Shown one piece after another: positions 44,773 to 54,851 of a stretch of DNA of 64,000 bases; within the stretch, counting starts at the first letter, position 1; each line of letters begins with the position of its first letter. The translations under genes and the position numbers were made by a program. Below the pieces are notes generated by a model. It saw only the letters and a list, made by a program, of their open reading frames with translations. It searched no databases and was not told the DNA's origin. The stretch is from Exophiala sp. HKRS030 (taxonomy: Eukaryota; Ascomycota; Eurotiomycetes; Chaetothyriales; Herpotrichiellaceae): the NCBI GenBank assembly GCA_023897205.1, contig JAHWDD010000001.1, positions 7,130,001 through 7,194,000 of the forward strand, in the 5' to 3' direction.

Positions 44773-47661
44773 TCATCTGGGTGGAGATTGTGATTGATTT
44801 TGCCCTTGCAGATTTCTCTTCAATTCTGGCATGCCTGGAACTGGTGCTCGGGACGACGGTTGAGCGGCAGAGTTTTGGAATGCTTGTTGTGAGAAAGCAT
44901 TTCCAGGCACGTACCTAGCTGGGCCCGAAGATTGAGAAGTAGCTGGGGAACCTGGATTGTACGTGGATTGTTGTAGTGTATTATAGTTTAGTGGTGCAAC
45001 ATTTGTCCAGGGTTGCGAGGTATTGGTAGGAGTCGTCTTCGGATATTGCTTAGTGTCTTCAAAATAGCTGACCCGGGGAGGAGCTTCACCAGCAACGCTG
45101 ACTGGTTCTGGAGGAGATGGTTCCGCAATGACTGGAATGGTTCGAGAGCCAGCACTGTCGGTCAGGTGGATGCCACTATTCCGGCCGGCACGTCGACGTC
45201 CAGTAGTTGACTCACGCCTGAGAATATTTCGAACTTCGTCTACTTTTTGGGAGCGCTGTCGGTTCAACTCGCTATCCCGTTCTTGGTCCTGCACATCTTC
45301 TGGATCTACAGCCACATTCCTCTTGACGATATGATCGATGGCTGATGCCTCTCTCAGGTCAGCACCGGATGGTGTGGCGAGGTAATCTCGGGATGCAGAT
45401 CGTCCATGCTCAAGAGATTCGACCTTGTTCTGGTCAAGTAGAGGCACTAATCTCTTCTTGTCTTTGGCCACGTCGAAGGCGTCCTTGTTGTGCAGAGCTT
45501 CTTCCTCGGAAATGGTGACAGAATATGTTGGGTTGGCTTTGTCTCCTGCACCTGCACCACCAGCACCGGGACCATAGATTGGAACCTTGCGCACCGCAGT
45601 GACCAATGCACACATGAATTTGGAGCGTCGGGCGGCTCGAACGGCTTCATTGGCCCAGTTCGATTTATGTCGGATTTCGATTTGAACTTCCATTTTAGTC
45701 ATATCGGCCACACTGAGGACTTCCAGATCGACGTCCGCTTGGAAGTCACGTGCATTCTCCTTGTCGCGAACGAACTTGGTCATCTCCTTTTTGAGAAGAT
45801 CCAAGTCTTCAAAGCTGGTGTCAAAATGCATGGACAATACGATACGTTCCCGCATGGCTTTGCTGCGAGACACATTGTCGATCCAATTTGAGTTGAGGAC
45901 AATATTGGGCACTTGTGACTTCTTCTGATCCTTGACACGACGGAAGACGGTATAGAGTAGGGACATTCGTTCGACGACATATTGGTTATCGGAAATATCA
46001 ACCCGATCACCTACGTCAAAAGGATGCTTGACGAACAGGAAAATGCAAGAACCAAGGACTTCTTGAGCGGTGCCCGCGAAGACGAATGACATGGACAGAA
46101 GTGCTGTACCGGCGGTAGCCAAAGTTGTAGTGAAGTTGGAGTTCAGCCAAGCCACAAAAATGAAGATGACGACGATGAAAACCACTGTGCACAAAAGATT
46201 GTCTAGCACGTTAATGGCTTGGTCAACATCGTGCATACTGCTGGCAATCGATTGTCGCTCACGACCGATCTCGGTAATTCGGAGCATCATCTCGTCTAGG
46301 GAAATATCCCCATTGCCATCAACGTCCAAAGTGTCAAAGGCTTCTCTGGCATCGTCTTCACGATCCGGGCCGAGGACGTCCTGAAGATCCTCAATAGTGA
46401 GAGCATCTTTTCCCTCAAGGACGAAGGATAGCCAGAGACGTCGAGCAAGTGCCTCGGCTGAACGTTTCTTCTCCAAGGCTTGTACAACGACCGAGTGAGA
46501 TGCAGTTGGGTTGAAGACTTTCTTGCCGGTAATCTCTTGAGCAACATTCCCAAATGCGGCTGTAACCTTGTCACCCACACGTGCGACATTCTGAAAGAAT
46601 CGCATGGGAGTTGCGGAACCGGATCGTTTATGGCCTGGAAGCATGCTATTTCTACTTGAAGAGCCACCGAGATCGAGGAGATCACTGATCAGATAGTCCT
46701 CCTCAGAAAACTCGCGACAATATGCAGGGAACATTTGTCGAGAGGCATCGTAGAGTAGACTGACGAGGGAAATGTTTCGCTTCGAATCCTTGATGCGGTC
46801 ATCGAATTGTTTCCGGTGATAGCTGATGGAAAGGAGCTGAATGAAAACTTTCTCAATGAGCAACACCAAGGTGGAAAAGACACAGGCGAAGAGGATGTTC
46901 TGCACAATGGATTGCCAGTTCTGCAATTGTTGTCGATTGTTGCTCACCGCGTCTGGATTGAGGGTCATTATGGGTCGAAAGGTAGCCAACGAAGTAACAG
47001 CCCAGCCAACCAAGGACAAGGGAATTTCCAAGGCGGCAAGTACCAGAGAGTATTTTCGTGTGCCAGAACTGACAACGCCAATCAAGAATTGAAAGATGCG
47101 AGGCAAGAAGTGTGCAACAACCTTGGAGACCCAGAGAGAAACCCACACCACCTCGATCCAGGCAAAGAACCAGACCAGCCTGACACCTCCGATTCTGGCG
47201 CGGGGTGCAGCAGTTGCACCGATGATCATGGGAATGGCAATAGCCAAAGCGACTGGGGCGACATAGGTAAAGTAACGTGTAATGACGGAGAAGTTGTAGA
47301 TCTTTTTGTAAAATCTTCCCACGGCGTTGAGAGTGCCTTCCTCCTTTTCTCTTCTGAGCGCATCTCGATCTCCGTGTCTCTTCCTTCGACCACCAGGGCC
47401 TGAAGGAAGTGTCCTAAAGTGAGGGCGATGGCTCTGTTTCTCGTCCATTTGATCAGGGGTGGAATCGTTGCTAGGATGAGATCGTAAGGGAGAGGTTAGA
47501 TCGGGTCTTCGGGCGCCGGTTGTGCTGCCATTGGTGCTGACTTTTGTGAGAGGTATATCAATTGTAACGTCATTGGGATTTGCCATTTCTTTGGAGGTGG
47601 AATTGGTCAAAGGTTCGAATCCCTCTCTTGAAAAATGTTTGTAGTTATTGGTATTTGACAT
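44773..47661 (-). CDS. MscS-family mechanosensitive ion channel with EF-hand (Msy1/Msy2-like)
   Basis: One uninterrupted minus-strand exon gives 962 aa. A cytosolic basic N-terminus leads into membrane segments near ITRYFTYVAPVALAIAIPMI, VRLVWFFAWIEVVWVSLWV and LVLAALEIPLSLVGWAV, followed by more helices. A canonical EF-hand loop, DVDGNGDISLDE, sits near residue 450. The MscS pore region follows (NVLDNLLCTVVFIVVIFIFV, FVFAGTAQEVLGSCIFLFVK, HPFDVGDRVDI) and then the beta domain (PNIVLNSNWIDNVSRSKAM). The tail is disordered. In fission yeast Msy1 and Msy2 are endoplasmic reticulum channels that regulate Ca2+ on hypo-osmotic shock. The EF-hand has every ligand position filled, so direct Ca2+ regulation is likely (inference from family). 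An internal ATG at MANPNDVTIDIP is a possible shorter start. Confidence 0.95.
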   Translation of the reverse strand: MSNTNNYKHFSREGFEPLTNSTSKEMANPNDVTIDIPLTKVSTNGSTTGARRPDLTSPLRSHPSNDSTPDQMDEKQSHRPHFRTLPSGPGGRRKRHGDRDALRREKEEGTLNAVGRFYKKIYNFSVITRYFTYVAPVALAIAIPMIIGATAAPRARIGGVRLVWFFAWIEVVWVSLWVSKVVAHFLPRIFQFLIGVVSSGTRKYSLVLAALEIPLSLVGWAVTSLATFRPIMTLNPDAVSNNRQQLQNWQSIVQNILFACVFSTLVLLIEKVFIQLLSISYHRKQFDDRIKDSKRNISLVSLLYDASRQMFPAYCREFSEEDYLISDLLDLGGSSSRNSMLPGHKRSGSATPMRFFQNVARVGDKVTAAFGNVAQEITGKKVFNPTASHSVVVQALEKKRSAEALARRLWLSFVLEGKDALTIEDLQDVLGPDREDDAREAFDTLDVDGNGDISLDEMMLRITEIGRERQSIASSMHDVDQAINVLDNLLCTVVFIVVIFIFVAWLNSNFTTTLATAGTALLSMSFVFAGTAQEVLGSCIFLFVKHPFDVGDRVDISDNQYVVERMSLLYTVFRRVKDQKKSQVPNIVLNSNWIDNVSRSKAMRERIVLSMHFDTSFEDLDLLKKEMTKFVRDKENARDFQADVDLEVLSVADMTKMEVQIEIRHKSNWANEAVRAARRSKFMCALVTAVRKVPIYGPGAGGAGAGDKANPTYSVTISEEEALHNKDAFDVAKDKKRLVPLLDQNKVESLEHGRSASRDYLATPSGADLREASAIDHIVKRNVAVDPEDVQDQERDSELNRQRSQKVDEVRNILRRESTTGRRRAGRNSGIHLTDSAGSRTIPVIAEPSPPEPVSVAGEAPPRVSYFEDTKQYPKTTPTNTSQPWTNVAPLNYNTLQQSTYNPGSPATSQSSGPARYVPGNAFSQQAFQNSAAQPSSRAPVPGMPELKRNLQGQNQSQSPPR

Positions 47662-50569
47662 AGCTTGAGGGGGGTGATGTCACTCCAGACCAAGGGCGGG
47701 AGTGAAGTCAACGAGTGTTGGAGGCACACTGAGCCACGTGAAGTGAGAAGGTATAGTTGGCGCAGGTGACAACAACTGGGAACAATGGCGAATCGGTCTC
47801 TCTACCAGCGAGGAAGACTTGGGCCGAGGAAATTGAGGCGGTTTCAGAATTGGGATGGTGAACGTGTGAGCTGTCACCAGTAGCCTGTGGGAGACACTTG
47901 GGAGGCACCTCGGAAGGCAAGGAAAATAGTCGGAACACCGACAAGGGGAAGGGAGAGTAACGACAGTGGTTGAAACCTGAAAATGGAATCAAGAAACAGT
48001 ATCAAGGAAAATAGCGTTGAAATCAAGAAAAGGTGAAAGAATGGATGTTTGGACAGGCGGTTGGCGAGGTTGTTTATTTCATACTGAAGATTGAGTGAAT
48101 GGCAGCTCACCTGCGGGACTTGTTGATCTCGTCCATGTCAAGAGTCAAGACTCCAGATTCGAGTGTGAAGAAATTTGTTCAACTTCTCCACGTAACTGCA
48201 ACTGCGCCTTGCCCATGAAAATCAATGGGACGGCGGGTGGACCGTGATCACGATCACGAGTCGAGGATCAAGACCAAGATTCAAGACACGCATGCATGAG
48301 AGCCTCATTGTGCAGGTCACGGCAGGTGCAGAGTCGAGTTGCCAGTTGTGCCTGCCAGTCAGACACTGCCGATCTCCGCTACCTACCTAACCAACTGAGT
48401 TAGAACTAGTGGCAACGTAATTAACTACTCCGTACCACGTTAGAAATAACTGCTAAGGTACACGGTAGCTCTAAGTGGCCAAGTGGGTGACAGTCAGACA
48501 GGCACTTTCAGGGCACTTCCAGGGCAGGCCGCACCATGGTCCAACCACTTACATCCTCGCACGCCACCAAACATTCAGGAACAGGCTTAAAACCCAGGTC
48601 CGAAGAGAAAGATATCCTGTGTAGGGCACCTGATTGAAGGAAATTCTCACATTTTGGGGGCGAAGTCATAGGGGCTCGCATCTCTAAACGGCTTCGTCAG
48701 TGGGCACTGGGCAGGGAAGGTGCCTTCCAGTCGACCTTTCCCCGGCGTCCATGGATCTCCACGTGTGGCGGCGCCCCTGAAAGAATTTGGGCGCAGCCAC
48801 TCACATCACTCATTCGCCTTCTGTTTCTACTTCACGTCTTCAAGTCAAAATTTTTCCATGATCCACCAGCCCACTTCTCAACCATCGTCACGCCTTGAGA
48901 CCGGGACTTACCTGGCAAACTGTCGGCCATGGCTGACAACGTCCACGAAGTCCTTCGGATCGTAAGAGGGGCACCCAAGGGGTATTCCTGGTCGTGACAC
49001 ACGTCTGAAACTCGGATCCATCGATTTCGTCCATTGAGGTACGACGCTGTGGGCCATCCACGCTCAAAGAGCACTTACTGTACTCCGTATGTTGATGGAG
49101 TCTTGAGAGGATTTTCTCAAACTCAATGCCAAAAATATACGCGTGTCTCAACTCAATTCTTACGTCGACAGATCCCTAATAGAGAGTCTAACGTACACAA
49201 CAGGAAATCTTTTACCGGCAAAGACCCATCTCGTGGGTATGTGCACATGTCCATGCGAAGCTATCTCACTTGTCACGAGGCTGTGCAGTTGAGATGCACG
49301 GGCAAACATTAAAACAAGAACTTGTGGTTTGTGGGATTGTCAACTTTCTATTTTCTAATGTGCGCGACTATGCCAATTCTTGCCTGAGAAAATGTCTCAG
49401 AAAGCCTCAATGAGGTTGTGACTGGGCATTGGCCATTCTCACAGCCTCGTGCGACTCTCTAACCTCAGTTCTAACAAGCTCTGATCGATACCGGCCTTCC
49501 GTCGATCCAAACCCATCAGACCAATCTCGGAGATCCGTCACTTCTGCTGATCTGGATCATCCAGTCTTCTTCCTCCTAGACATACCGCGAGATGAACGCG
49601 TATTTCAGGACAGTGATTGGTGTTCTCCCAGACAGGCAACAAGAATGGAGAACTTCAGGACGGTGATTGTACACCTCGGGCCCGAGTTCCAATTAGCCGG
49701 CCAGAGTATGCTCTCTAGCCTCCTTGATCTCATCATCGATAGACGAACACTCGCATCTCCTCTGGATGACATACAAGCGAGCTCGGCAGTGTTGCCCTCT
49801 CAAAACCGCTGATGCACTTTCATGGCAGACGATCGAAGACTCTATCTGCCTAGACCAGACTACAATACTCATCACCAAGGCTAATGGCCAAGTAAGGAAA
49901 TGGATATGCCCTAACATTCTGTATGCTGCGATAGTACGTTTCTATACTTCCACTATCAGGCTTCTTTCCCGATGTGATATCGCAGGACAGGTTGACTTGA
50001 GTTCCGTGCAGTTGGAAATCGAGGTAGGGCATCGTATGTGATTGACCAACCGATCAAGTCGAGAACACAATAAACCAAATTTCAAGATAGAAACAAAGAT
50101 AACCTTGTGGCTATTGTCAACCAAGTCCTGTCCATATCCCAGCAGAGGCTGCGATACATGATAATTCTTTGTCTTTGATTCATATCTTCACTTACCATTG
50201 TTAGGCCTCACCAGCAAGATCAAGCACAGACAATCGCCTTGTAAACTTGGCCAAACCATTATTGTCTCAACCCTCAAAGGCTATTGTTCAGCCTTGTGAC
50301 AATTCCTTTGTGCAAGAAAATCCCAAACTGCCTTGAACCCGACTTCGAAAAGTCTTCTTATACCACCGAAAATTCATCATTCTCAAACTTTCTCTTCTCC
50401 ATCCTTCAAACACACAATCAACAGCCACCACTGACAAGAAGCAATCCACAGCTCAACTCACAAGCGACATCAATCAAACCACAACAACCACAACATCAAG
50501 CTTTTTGTCAGTCTCTGTTGATCAGAAGGATCAATCCAACCAAATAAATTTATCACATCACTCAACAAT
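47662..50569. other. 2.9-kb divergent intergenic region
   Basis: This holds the promoters of the MscS gene (left) and the Ser/Arg-rich gene (right, with a CAACAA-rich leader from about 50390). TACTCCGTA is at 48426 and 49081. Between 49.45 and 50.04 kb two plus-strand frames look weakly protein-like, but they do not join by a single C insertion and I do not call a gene there. Confidence 0.45.
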
Positions 50570-51283
50570 ATGAGTTCCAGATCTCACGCTACAGAAATGC
50601 CAGTCCGATCCGCTCGACGAGAGGAATCATCAACCGTGTCTTCCAGCCGCACTCGAGCTATGTCTTCGAGCGGTTCCCATACCACAGTCTCATCCAGCCG
50701 TTCTCGAGCTATGTCTCACAACGGTAACGACTCTAGTGTGCGTGGCAGTCGATCTCACACTTCCTCACGTGACAGTTCCAGCACTATTCGTCCTTCCCAT
50801 GGCGGTTCTCATGCTGGTGGCTCCACGGCCTCTTCTTCAAGCCGCTCACGAGCCGGTGCATCTATCATGGGATCTGACTATCGTCGAGAGCGCGACTCAT
50901 CTCGCCTGAATATGGAGACTCTTCCGGGTGTGTCTTCTTCTGGAGGGTCTCATTCACGATCTGGACCGAGCACTTCTCGTCCCAGTGCTTCAACTGCCGA
51001 GCTTGCCAACTGCTTTGGTGATCGATCTCGAGTGGACAGCCATGCTCCTATGAGCTCATACCCATCATCTTCATCGCGCCACGCTGGTTCTTCCACTCAT
51101 TCCCGAGGCAGTGAAGTTGTTCGTCGCCCTAGTGGACGCGAATCATCTCGCCTTGGCGATGATTTGGTGCGCTACGGTAGCCGCTCCGGTCAACTCAATC
51201 GAAGCCGGCGCCATGAAGTGGAGATCAACACCCCGCATTTGAATATCAAGGTCACCTACCATGGCGGAGAGGCGGATCAATGA
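50570..51283 (+). CDS. Hypothetical Ser/Arg-rich protein
   Basis: This is a 237-aa single exon. The N-terminal half has three imperfect repeats of the form SSSRxRAMSxxGxxxxV (near residues 24, 43 and beyond), then Gly/Ser/Arg-rich sequence. A more ordered C-terminus follows: LGDDLVRYGSRSGQL, then HEVEINTPHLNIKVTYHGGE. The closing 25 residues look like a short beta-strand motif and are the least compositional part, so they are probably the conserved piece. No signal peptide or membrane helix is present. The repeats resemble SR-type phospho-regulated proteins only in composition. The CAACAA/CCAACC-rich leader before the ATG is typical of expressed fungal genes. Confidence 0.6.
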   Translation: MSSRSHATEMPVRSARREESSTVSSSRTRAMSSSGSHTTVSSSRSRAMSHNGNDSSVRGSRSHTSSRDSSSTIRPSHGGSHAGGSTASSSSRSRAGASIMGSDYRRERDSSRLNMETLPGVSSSGGSHSRSGPSTSRPSASTAELANCFGDRSRVDSHAPMSSYPSSSSRHAGSSTHSRGSEVVRRPSGRESSRLGDDLVRYGSRSGQLNRSRRHEVEINTPHLNIKVTYHGGEADQ

Positions 51284-52688
51284 TGAAGATCAACACATCA
51301 AGGTAAGTCAAGGTAAGGTTCGCTAAATGTTCTCTTACAAAGGTGAGTCAAGTCGGTCATGAAATATCAAGGCTCTTGGATCCACAATCCCGGACATACT
51401 GGCGATGTGGTCAGGACTTGAGAAAAGGTAAGTACAGCATGACTGGCTACACACTGGGTTGACCCAAGGTACTGATCTTTAACATTTGCATTTCAACTGG
51501 TCACCATTTGGGATCAAGAGCTCCGGCGTTCAGGCGTTTCAGGCGTTTTGGGAATCATCAGTACAGACATGGTACTGACAAAAGCATCAAGGTAGGAGTA
51601 ATGGATCTCTTCGACAAACAGCGGAGACCCAGTACGAAGACGACCTCAAGCTAATATGCATATCACAACTATAGAGATAGAAAATGAGAAAAAAAATGGG
51701 GGAAAATCTTTCATGATAAGTCACTGTAGAATGTAGAACTGTAGAAATGCTCTAGACAACTGGCGGCTTGTGCTTACTTACAGCTGATAGAATCTTCGTC
51801 GTCGACTTCTTCTCGTAGATGCTACGCTTACCCTGATAAGGCAACGTTTCAAAGTTGGCCTAATCAAATCTGCAGGGAAAAAGCCAAGCCAAGTCAACCT
51901 TCAAGCTACAAACATCCTCATCACTACTGCAGTCACTCACAACATATTTATTAATATTATGTGTGACCTTGACTCTTTTTCTTCCTCGTCTATCAATGCC
52001 AGGTTCCCCCGGACCATGGCGGCTATCTACGGACCGCCAACAGTCGACGCTATGACGTTGGTTCTTTGTCCGTTATCTTCATGTCGGGGGAGTGATCGAA
52101 AACAAACCCAAAGCCCCATAACGGTGATGGTCACAAGGCGCACGCTTCTGCGGTGTAACCCTTGTTTTCTTTGGGTAACTTTGACTCATAGAATCCAGCT
52201 TAATTCCGCTCCGCCCTCGTACAACTTCCACGAAACACACATTGTTGGGCCTCCTGACCTCTCTCCATCTCACTCCCTTACAGTCTAAGCCATCTCGTTG
52301 TTTGTCGTGGGCCGAATCTAACCGATTGATCCGTTGGTCTGGCTCAGGATTGTATTGGTTGATTGGTTTTTTTTCGTTTCTCTAGTGTCTATCTACCCCA
52401 GACTTTGCATTCACTGGAATGCTTGCTACGGTGTGACACATTGGCCCTTCTTTTTCAAGGAAGACAACAGAGTCCCACTCACACGTGCCATCCCTTGGGT
52501 TGGCATTGATTCCGCGTTGACGTAGACAAACACGACCAGACCAAGCAACACCTCATCCGCAGCAGATGCTCCTTCCCTGAGATCACATTTCAAGGGTCAA
52601 CATTGGCCCTCTATTTTCGTCTTGATCAAGCGAAGGCACAACATCGTTATTGTCACCACGTCTTCTATCCATATCAACAAACGCCATC
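51284..52688. other. Intergenic, nothing recognised
   Basis: This 1.4 kb begins with a peculiar run of GGTAAGTCAAGGTAAGG just after the upstream stop codon. The rest is ordinary intergenic sequence. Confidence 0.4.
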
Positions 52689-53387
52689 ATGTCCCCATCA
52701 ATAATCCCCAGCGCAACGCATATCAACCCTCACTCAAAAGACGACATCGACCATTTCATCACGGTCATCGTAGACTCGTTCTCCTCAGTAGCTCTAACCA
52801 CCGCCTTCATCGTCAACAACGACTCCACACCACCGCCATACCCTTCACCACTGATCGATTCATCGCGTCGCCAAAGACATTTCGCGCAAGGAATCATCGA
52901 CAGTGCCGAATCGGGAGCCGAACTAGTTCAAGCCGGCAATTGGTCCGCAGTGGCTCTGTGGGAAGGACCAAGATACCAAGGAAAGCCATTCATCGAATCC
53001 AAAGCCCGACCAGGTCCTTTATTGGTGGAATGGAGGGGGAAAGTCATGGAAGCCAAGAATAAGTATCTCTCTGCTCCATTTTCACCGACGGATGCTTCGC
53101 GGATTCGACCGTTTTATCATCTGTCGTTTCTCGCTCGTAATCCTTCGGCGCCCAAGGTTTCCGGCTCGATAGCCGCGGTCATTGAACCGTTTCTTCAACG
53201 CGCCAGGGATGAAGGGGTCCCGGCTTGGTTGGAAGCGACGACGAGGCAGGCAGCAACTGTTTATGAACATTTTGGGTTTCGGCTGGTCGAGGAGATCACC
53301 ATTGGAGTTGGAAGTATTGATTGTCAGGGTTGGCCAAAGGAGGATGGTGAAGGCGTGACGGCGTATGCAATGATTTATGACCAGTAG
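52689..53387 (+). CDS. GNAT-like N-acetyltransferase
   Basis: The 232-aa single exon starts at the ATG 52689 (MSPSIIPSATHINPHSK). The pattern is that of the fungal GNAT proteins often annotated as acyl-CoA N-acyltransferases: an N-terminal block DIDHFITVIVDSFSSVALTTAF, a central FYHLSFLARNPSAPKVSGSI, a helix of the acetyl-CoA fold (IEPFLQRARDEGVPAWLEAT) and the C-terminal YEHFGFRLVEEITIG with GVTAYAMIY. The classic acetyl-CoA loop QxxGxG/A is weak; the RNPSAPKVSGS segment stands in its place. The acyl acceptor is unknown. It converges on the triosephosphate-isomerase-like gene. No functional tie to that gene is implied by position alone. Confidence 0.75.
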   Translation: MSPSIIPSATHINPHSKDDIDHFITVIVDSFSSVALTTAFIVNNDSTPPPYPSPLIDSSRRQRHFAQGIIDSAESGAELVQAGNWSAVALWEGPRYQGKPFIESKARPGPLLVEWRGKVMEAKNKYLSAPFSPTDASRIRPFYHLSFLARNPSAPKVSGSIAAVIEPFLQRARDEGVPAWLEATTRQAATVYEHFGFRLVEEITIGVGSIDCQGWPKEDGEGVTAYAMIYDQ

Positions 53388-53870
53388 TCGGCGGATTGGT
53401 GTGGCTTTATCCAGGCGAGTTCGACAGGTTTTGACCGTTGAACGGGGAAGGTTGAATTGATGCTGTTGGGGGTAACAGTCCAGATGACTTGTTCTTGTTC
53501 CAGCATGCATTTTGAGAGTTTGGAAGATTTGGCTTGAAGAATGGGTCCGGACAGGGTATCTTGCGATAGACCTGGGAATCCTGACTGTTATCGAGGTCAA
53601 GGCGGGTATGTCGTCAATGGTGAATTGGAAGCTCGCGTATGGTCGTCGAACCAAGTATGAGTTCTCAAGCGATAATCGATCCTAAGGAACCGTCCACTTT
53701 AGCATTGGAAACGGAAAGATGAAAGAATATCATTTCTCCCATCTGCCATGGCAGCAACCCAGTTTTCCAATATCAGGATATCAACCATGAACTCCACACC
53801 CGTCGATCCCCTTGATCTCTCGTCCCCTTCCCTCGTCCCCTTTCCCTCTCGCTGTGTCTCTTCACTCCAC
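53388..53870. other. Convergent 3' gap
   Basis: This 483-nt gap lies between the converging acetyltransferase and isomerase genes. No feature is seen. Confidence 0.4.
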
Positions 53871-54851
53871 CTACAAACTCTCCACCACCTCCTGCACCAC
53901 ATCCCTGACGCCCTCCACGCGATGCGCAAACCTACCCAGAAACAAGCCATCCACATACCTCCCCAGACCATTCCCACCATTCGTTTTCCCACTCCACAAG
54001 CCCGGCCCAGCACTCCCACCATAGACGACCTTGACCTCGCCAGACCTCGCCTTCCCACACCCATCTCCCAGGCTTGCCACAACCTCCCGAATCGCCTGCA
54101 CCACGGGCCCGACATACTCCACGCCAGCGGGTTCCGCGGCGCCAATGGCCCAGACAGGCTCATAGGCAAAGACGACAGGAGCATTCTCCGGGACGGCGCA
54201 CAACAGACTCTGGATCTGCGGGCGTAACTGCGCCATGGCCTTGCCGACACTCGAGCTCAGCGGGCCGGCGAGGTCCGGCTTCTCGAGCTCGCCGATGCAG
54301 ACGAGCGGGATGAGGCCGGCCGCGGTGGCGGCGCCGACTTTGCGTGCTGTCGTCTCGTCCGTCTCGCCGAGATGCCGCCGCCGTTCGGCGTGGTTGAGTT
54401 CCACGATCTGCACGCCGAGGCTGGCGAGGCCGGGCGATACGGTTTCGCCTGTGTAGGCCCCGTAGCTCGATGCCCAGAAGACGTTTTGCGCGCCCAGCGC
54501 GATGGGCCAGGTGGTTGGTGAGAAGGGGGCGGTGGTGGTAGAGGTGGAGGAGGTGGAGAAGGACGGGGTGGGGGTGGATGATGGTGCTGCTCTGGGATAT
54601 TTCTCAGACAAGATCTGCGCGCACGGGTAGATGGTGAGATGGTCTGGGATCAGGACGAACAGGATGTCGGGTTTGTGTGTCTCGAGGAGTGGCAGGATCT
54701 GTGTGGTTGGGTCGAGGATGGAATGGAGATATTCGATTGTGCGTGAGGGTGAGAAGTAGGCTTTTGTTGATGTGAGGATCAGTTTTGGAGGGAGGCGAGG
54801 GTATGTTGTTTGTGATGATGGTGGAGGGGCGTTGGAAGTAGAGGAGGACAT
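53871..54851 (-). CDS. Triosephosphate-isomerase-family sugar-phosphate isomerase, likely L-erythrulose-1-phosphate isomerase (EYI1/EryH type)
   Basis: This 326-aa single exon is about 75 residues longer than glycolytic TPI. The active-site residues are placed as in TPI: Lys30 in LTSTKAYFSP, His154 in ELNHAERRRHLG and Glu231 in VVFAYEPVWAIG, with phosphate loops YGGSAGPGLW and DGLFLGRFAH. The usual 'N-x-K' start of TPI is replaced by S-T-K, as I recall for the erythrulose-phosphate isomerase branch. A Ser/Thr/Pro-rich insert (about residues 91-114) is absent from glycolytic TPI. The head-to-head RpiB-family neighbour at 56229 supports erythritol catabolism: erythrulose-1-P to erythrulose-4-P here, then to erythrose-4-P. 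A plain TPI paralogue is the alternative. Confidence 0.8.
   Translation of the reverse strand: MSSSTSNAPPPSSQTTYPRLPPKLILTSTKAYFSPSRTIEYLHSILDPTTQILPLLETHKPDILFVLIPDHLTIYPCAQILSEKYPRAAPSSTPTPSFSTSSTSTTTAPFSPTTWPIALGAQNVFWASSYGAYTGETVSPGLASLGVQIVELNHAERRRHLGETDETTARKVGAATAAGLIPLVCIGELEKPDLAGPLSSSVGKAMAQLRPQIQSLLCAVPENAPVVFAYEPVWAIGAAEPAGVEYVGPVVQAIREVVASLGDGCGKARSGEVKVVYGGSAGPGLWSGKTNGGNGLGRYVDGLFLGRFAHRVEGVRDVVQEVVESL

Noticed and set aside
47595..47620. GGTTCGAATCC resembling a tRNA T-loop
   Set aside because: It lies inside the MscS coding frame and encodes REGFEPLT; no acceptor stem or anticodon arm found.
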